Source of the DNA: Bacteroidales bacterium UBA5235
Lineage (GTDB): Bacteria > Bacteroidota > Bacteroidia > Bacteroidales > VadinHA17
Length of the DNA: 26,726 nucleotides
NCBI GenBank assembly: GCA_002409145.1
Contig: DHUL01000018.1
Span: 35,484-62,209, forward strand
Direction of reading: 5' to 3'
Shown here: positions 23,280 through 26,726 of the stretch, piece after piece
How positions within the stretch are numbered: the first letter of the stretch is position 1
Layout of the letters: each line of letters opens with the position of its first letter
Notes under the pieces: generated by a model
Seen by the model: the letters and a program-made list of their open reading frames with translations, nothing else
Told to the model about the DNA's origin: nothing
The model's database searches: none
Position numbers and translations under genes: made by a program

Positions 23280-23986
23280 ATTTCAGCAATTTCGTTGTAT
23301 GTTAATCTTCCCTCGAGAAGGGCCTTGCCAATTACGGCTCCCTCGCAACCGGCATCACGCAACACCCTCAGATCATTTGCAGTTGCAATGCCACCGCTGG
23401 AAATCACCGAGAGTCCTTCCATAGCTGTCAGTTCACGGTAGATATCCACGGAGACCCCGGTCAGCATTCCATCTTTTGAAATATCAGTGCAGAGGGCATA
23501 CCTGATACCTGCTGAGCTGTATTCCCGGAGGAAATCAGCAATGTCTCTCTCCGATGTCTGCTGCCAGCCTCCTGTGGCTACCTTTCGTTCCCTGAAATCA
23601 GCCCCAAGGATTATTTTGTCAGGTCCGTACTGATCGAGCCATTGTTTGAGCAGGTCAGGACGGCTGACTGCAATACTTCCGATGGTTACCTGCAATGCGC
23701 CGCATCCGAATGCAAGGCAGACATCCTCTTCTGTTCGTATACCTCCGCTGAAATCAGTTTTCAGACCGGTGGCGGAGGCGATTCCTTCAAGCACCTTATA
23801 GTTTTTTACACTCCCGGTACGGGCGCCGTCGAGATCAACCAGATGGAGGTACCTGATGCCATTATCCTCCATCTCTTTTGCAAGTTCAACGGGATCAGCA
23901 CGGTAGAGTGTTTTCCGCCTGAAGTCACCCTGCGTCAGCCTGACGCATTGACCGTCAATGATGTCCATAGCAGCAATAATTCTCAT
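23273..23986 (-). CDS. hisA: ProFAR isomerase (1-(5-phosphoribosyl)-5-[(5-phosphoribosylamino)methylideneamino] imidazole-4-carboxamide isomerase)
   Basis: 237 residues, barrel sister of HisF. Catalytic Asp8 in AAMDIIDGQCVRL, the second Asp in LCTDISKDGML. Phosphate sites FSGGIRT and SSGGIA. Overlaps hisH by 4 bases. A dual HisA/TrpF (PriA) role is known only from some actinobacteria and is not suggested here. Confidence 0.96.
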   Translation of the reverse strand: MRIIAAMDIIDGQCVRLTQGDFRRKTLYRADPVELAKEMEDNGIRYLHLVDLDGARTGSVKNYKVLEGIASATGLKTDFSGGIRTEEDVCLAFGCGALQVTIGSIAVSRPDLLKQWLDQYGPDKIILGADFRERKVATGGWQQTSERDIADFLREYSSAGIRYALCTDISKDGMLTGVSVDIYRELTAMEGLSVISSGGIATANDLRVLRDAGCEGAVIGKALLEGRLTYNEIAEIC

Positions 23987-24564
23987 AGTTCAAGGAAGTT
24001 TTTAAGCAGCTGCGCCCCTGCCTCCGCAGATTTTTCCGGGTGGAACTGTACCGCATAGAAGTTATTACGCTGCATCGCCGCTGAAAAGGGGAGGATGTAA
24101 TTGCAAACAGCTGTTGTATCATCCACTGGATCAGCATAGTAGCTGTGTACGTAATAGAGGTCATCGTCCTTCTTGAGACCCTTCAGCAGCGGGGCACAGG
24201 AGAGGCTCTTAAAATTATTCCAGCCCATGTGTGGCACCCTTTCATCAGAAGGGAACCTTCTGACAATGGTGTCAAAGATGCCGAGACATTCGGTATTATT
24301 TTCTTCCGAGCGGGAACACATCAGCTGCAGTCCGAGGCATATTCCCAGCACGGGCTGTTTCAGGGTAAGAATCAGCGAATCGAGGCCCCTTTCCCTGAGG
24401 CTGCTCATGGCTGACCGTGCTTCGCCCACACCGGGAATTATCACCCTGTCAGCCTTCCGCAGGATTTCCGGGTCAGATGTCACCACAGACTCATGCCCCA
24501 GCCTTCGCAGGGCCACCTGCACTGACATTGTATTACCGGAGTTGTATTTCAGTATAGCTATCAT
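23983..24564 (-). CDS. hisH: Imidazole glycerol phosphate synthase glutaminase subunit
   Basis: 193 residues, class I glutamine amidotransferase. Nucleophile Cys in VLGICLGLQLM, and His/Glu in VQFHPEKSAEAG. PHMGWN and YYVHSYY are typical HisH landmarks. Supplies ammonia to HisF. ATGA overlaps at both ends (with hisB and hisA) point to coupled translation. Confidence 0.96.
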   Translation of the reverse strand: MIAILKYNSGNTMSVQVALRRLGHESVVTSDPEILRKADRVIIPGVGEARSAMSSLRERGLDSLILTLKQPVLGICLGLQLMCSRSEENNTECLGIFDTIVRRFPSDERVPHMGWNNFKSLSCAPLLKGLKKDDDLYYVHSYYADPVDDTTAVCNYILPFSAAMQRNNFYAVQFHPEKSAEAGAQLLKNFLEL

Positions 24565-25649
24565 AGTGTTCCTTTGGTTGACGGCAGATATCCGCTGCCA
24601 GTTTTTGCCACAGCCATTTCCAGTGCCCGGGCAAAAGCTTTGAAGATTGCCTCTGCCTTATGATGGTCATTCTCACCTGTGGCCCTGACATGGATATTGC
24701 ATTTTGCATTATCACAGAGTGATCTGAAAAAGTGCCGGAACATGTCTGTTGAGAGATTGCCGATCCGGTCTGACCTGAATGACACGTTCCATTCAAGCCA
24801 TGGTCTTCCCCCCAGATCGATCAGTACTTCTGCGGCAGAGTCATCCATTGGCAGTGCAAAACCATACCGTGCCATTCCTTTCCTTTTCCCAAGGGCATTG
24901 TCAAGAGCCTGCCCGAGCACGATAGCGGTATCCTCAACCAGGTGGTGCCCGTCGACATGCAGATCACCGGAAGCCCTGAGCGTTATGTCGATACCACCAT
25001 GCCTGGCAACCTGCTCAAGCATATGGTCGAAGAAGCCGACTCCGGTGCTGATTATGCTCTTCCCGCTTCCATCGAGGTCAATTTCAATAGAAATATCTGT
25101 CTCATTTGTTTTCCTTGAAACGGATGCCCTTCTGGGGAGTCCGGTCAGGAAGCGCTTTATAGTCTGCCAGTTGCGGGTACATAGCGAAGCCTCCCCGTTC
25201 TGACTGCTACTTACAAATATGGCCCGGCAGCCCAGGTTTTTTGCCAATTCGATGTCTGTGAGGCGGTCACCGATCACGAATGAAGAGTCCAGGTCAACTC
25301 CGCCGGCAAGGTACCTGGTGAGCATGGCTGTACCAGGTTTGCGTGTGGGGGCGTTGTCGGACTCAAATGACCGGTCGATAAAAATCTCTGCAAATTTTAC
25401 TCCTTCGCCGGCAAGGATGCTAAGCATCTTTTTCTGCGGGGGAAGGAATGCCTCCTCAGGGTACACGATGGTCCCCAGTCCATCCTGGTTTGTAACCATC
25501 ACCAGTTCGAAGTCGGTTTCCCGGGCTATAGCCGAAAGGGCTCCTATCACCCCCGGCATGAACTCCAGTTTTTCCAGGCTGTCAACCTGCTGATCATCCG
25601 GCTCCTTCAGGATGGTGCCGTCCCTGTCAATAAAAAGTACCTTTTTCAT
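24561..25649 (-). CDS. hisB: Bifunctional histidinol-phosphatase / imidazoleglycerol-phosphate dehydratase
   Basis: 362 residues, a fusion. The N-terminal HAD phosphatase (about 1-165) opens with FIDRDGTI and carries VMVTNQDG and FVIGDRLTDIE. The C-terminal dehydratase (about 170-362) shows FFDHMLEQVARHGG, DGHHLVEDTAI and NDHHKAEAIFKAFARAL, the histidines that bind two manganese ions, and ends in PSTKGTL. The fused form is known in enterobacteria and Bacteroidetes. Overlaps hisC by 4 bases. Confidence 0.97.
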   Translation of the reverse strand: MKKVLFIDRDGTILKEPDDQQVDSLEKLEFMPGVIGALSAIARETDFELVMVTNQDGLGTIVYPEEAFLPPQKKMLSILAGEGVKFAEIFIDRSFESDNAPTRKPGTAMLTRYLAGGVDLDSSFVIGDRLTDIELAKNLGCRAIFVSSSQNGEASLCTRNWQTIKRFLTGLPRRASVSRKTNETDISIEIDLDGSGKSIISTGVGFFDHMLEQVARHGGIDITLRASGDLHVDGHHLVEDTAIVLGQALDNALGKRKGMARYGFALPMDDSAAEVLIDLGGRPWLEWNVSFRSDRIGNLSTDMFRHFFRSLCDNAKCNIHVRATGENDHHKAEAIFKAFARALEMAVAKTGSGYLPSTKGTL

Positions 25650-26680
25650 ATACCGATTTTTTCAAGTTCACTGATAAGCCGGTTGTTTTCTTCCGCCGTG
25701 CCGGTGGTGATCCGGATGCATCCGGGGATCTCACGGCTGCGGTTTCTGACTATGATCTTCCCTGAAGCCAGGGTATTGTACACATAGTCTGCGTCTTTCA
25801 CCCTTACCAGCAGGAAATTGGCATCGGAGGGCCAGACTTTCTCCACCACCCGGAGCCCGGCGAGTCGTGAAACCAGGCGGTTGCGTTCCGCGATAACGGA
25901 CTGTACCCTGCTGGCTACAATGTCTGCTTCGTACAACCTTTGCAGAGCGGCCTCCTGGTTGATTGTACTTATATTGTAGGGTGGCTTCATGGCAAAGAAA
26001 TATTTCAGTATATCGATATCAGCAAAGGCCATTCCCACTCTTGCCGCAGCCAGTCCCATCGCCTTGCTGAAGGTCTGCATCACTATGAGGTTGTCAAATT
26101 CGCCTGTACGTTTCGCAAAGGAGGGTTTCCCGCTGAAGTCGGCATAGGCTTCATCAATCACCACTATCCCTTTGAATTCCCTGATGATTGTCTCAACCGT
26201 TTCGCGGTCCATGCAGTTGCCCGTCGGATTGTTGGGTGAGCAGATGAATATCAGTTTGAGTGTTTCATCCTGCAGCCATGGCCTTGCAGCCTGAAGGTCA
26301 ATATTGAATGTCACGTTGAGGGGGATACTTATCACTTCAATGTCGTTCACGGATGCTGCTACTCGGTACATGCCGTATGTGGGGGTGAATACCATTGCCC
26401 TGTCCTTTCCGGGATTACAAAAGATGCGGAAGCAGAGGTCTATGATCTCGTCGCTACCATTGCCCAGGAAGATGTTTTGGGCAGGAATTCCCTTATGCCT
26501 GCTGATGGCTTGCCGCAGTTCGCGCTGGCGCGGATCGGGGTATCTGTTTAGCGGGCCGTACGGGCTCTCGTTTGCGTCCAGGAAGGTGCCATCGCTCCCC
26601 TCGTACTCATCCCTTGCGCATGAATAGGGGACAAGCTTTAACACATTAGGCCTTACAAGATTATCTGTTCTTCTCATCAT
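25646..26680 (-). CDS. hisC: Histidinol-phosphate aminotransferase
   Basis: 344 residues from ATG at 26680 (a TTG lies one codon earlier but is an unlikely start). PLP enzyme, fold type I. LDANESPYGPLNRYPDP near the N-terminus, LGNGSDEIIDL, CSPNNPTGN, VIDEAYADF and the PLP-Lys segment MQTFSKAMGLAAARVG are all seen; the final IPGCIRITTGT binds the substrate phosphate. The ATG overlaps the TGA of an upstream reading frame (TGATG), so translation is probably coupled to it. Confidence 0.96.
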   Translation of the reverse strand: MMRRTDNLVRPNVLKLVPYSCARDEYEGSDGTFLDANESPYGPLNRYPDPRQRELRQAISRHKGIPAQNIFLGNGSDEIIDLCFRIFCNPGKDRAMVFTPTYGMYRVAASVNDIEVISIPLNVTFNIDLQAARPWLQDETLKLIFICSPNNPTGNCMDRETVETIIREFKGIVVIDEAYADFSGKPSFAKRTGEFDNLIVMQTFSKAMGLAAARVGMAFADIDILKYFFAMKPPYNISTINQEAALQRLYEADIVASRVQSVIAERNRLVSRLAGLRVVEKVWPSDANFLLVRVKDADYVYNTLASGKIIVRNRSREIPGCIRITTGTAEENNRLISELEKIGI

Positions 26681-26726
26681 CAATGTCTTAGATCAGTATC
26701 TTCACTGCTGCTGCGGATCTTTATCA
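26680..26726 (-). CDS. 3' end of an upstream gene, possibly hisD (partial)
   Basis: The only minus-strand frame open from the right edge ends in IKIRSSSEDTDLRH and TGA at 26682-26680, overlapping the hisC start by one base. The position before hisC is where hisD sits in Bacteroidetes his operons. Fourteen residues are too few to identify the protein from sequence, so hisD is inference from gene order. Confidence 0.4.
   Translation of the reverse strand, partial: IKIRSSSEDTDLRH

Overview
The window looks like a chromosomal segment of a free-living or environmental member of the Bacteroidetes (Bacteroidota), most likely Bacteroidales-like. The reasons are a GldH gliding-type lipoprotein next to a RicT/PSP1 protein, a TonB-dependent receptor with an N-terminal carboxypeptidase-regulatory domain, BACON domains, a pgk with a Lys/Ala-rich insertion, an almost complete lack of Shine-Dalgarno sequences, and repeated matches to the Bacteroidetes sigma factor -7 element TAnnTTTG upstream of genes. 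Assignment below phylum is inference. No rRNA, tRNA, IS element, prophage or CRISPR array was seen.

Layout. Positions 1-4462 (minus strand) hold housekeeping genes: tpx, holB, then ricT-gldH-trmB-atl packed with overlaps or short gaps. Positions 4701-7482 (plus) hold pgk with two overlapping partners, a small lipoprotein and a LuxE-like acyl-protein synthetase. Positions 7586-11010 (minus) hold a NarX/NarL-type histidine kinase and response regulator, yraN, and a secreted C1-family (bleomycin-hydrolase-like) peptidase. kdtA/waaA (11075-12334, plus) diverges from the kinase gene over 64 bases that carry two back-to-back -7 elements. Positions 12498-17287 (plus) hold an Oar-like TonB-dependent receptor and a lipoprotein built of BACON and OB-fold-like domains; most of this pair is clearly AT-richer than its neighbours. 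nrdJ (17595-20237, plus) is a class II, cobalamin-dependent ribonucleotide reductase. From 20329 to the right edge everything is on the minus strand: hisC-hisB-hisH-hisA-hisF-hisIE, each overlapping the next by 4-7 bases, with the end of another gene (probably hisD) at the edge, followed by a stand-alone TrpB2-type tryptophan synthase beta gene.

The most informative non-coding element is the leader of the trpB2 gene (21725-21869). It encodes a 14-residue peptide with two Trp codons separated by one codon (MKAMGLYIWRWRSS), followed by mutually exclusive hairpins and a terminator with a T-run. This is the full layout of a ribosome-mediated tryptophan attenuator, and it argues that the TrpB2 paralogue is a real, tryptophan-regulated enzyme in this organism.

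A second pattern is a set of four heptanucleotide tandem-repeat tracts, each with a different unit, each touching or lying within about 16 bases of a stop codon (1-14, 7487-7514, 10016-10064, 20301-20328). A third is a run of three palindromic repeats with a CCCC-TAC-GGGG core that fills the leader of the response regulator gene and ends exactly at its start codon.
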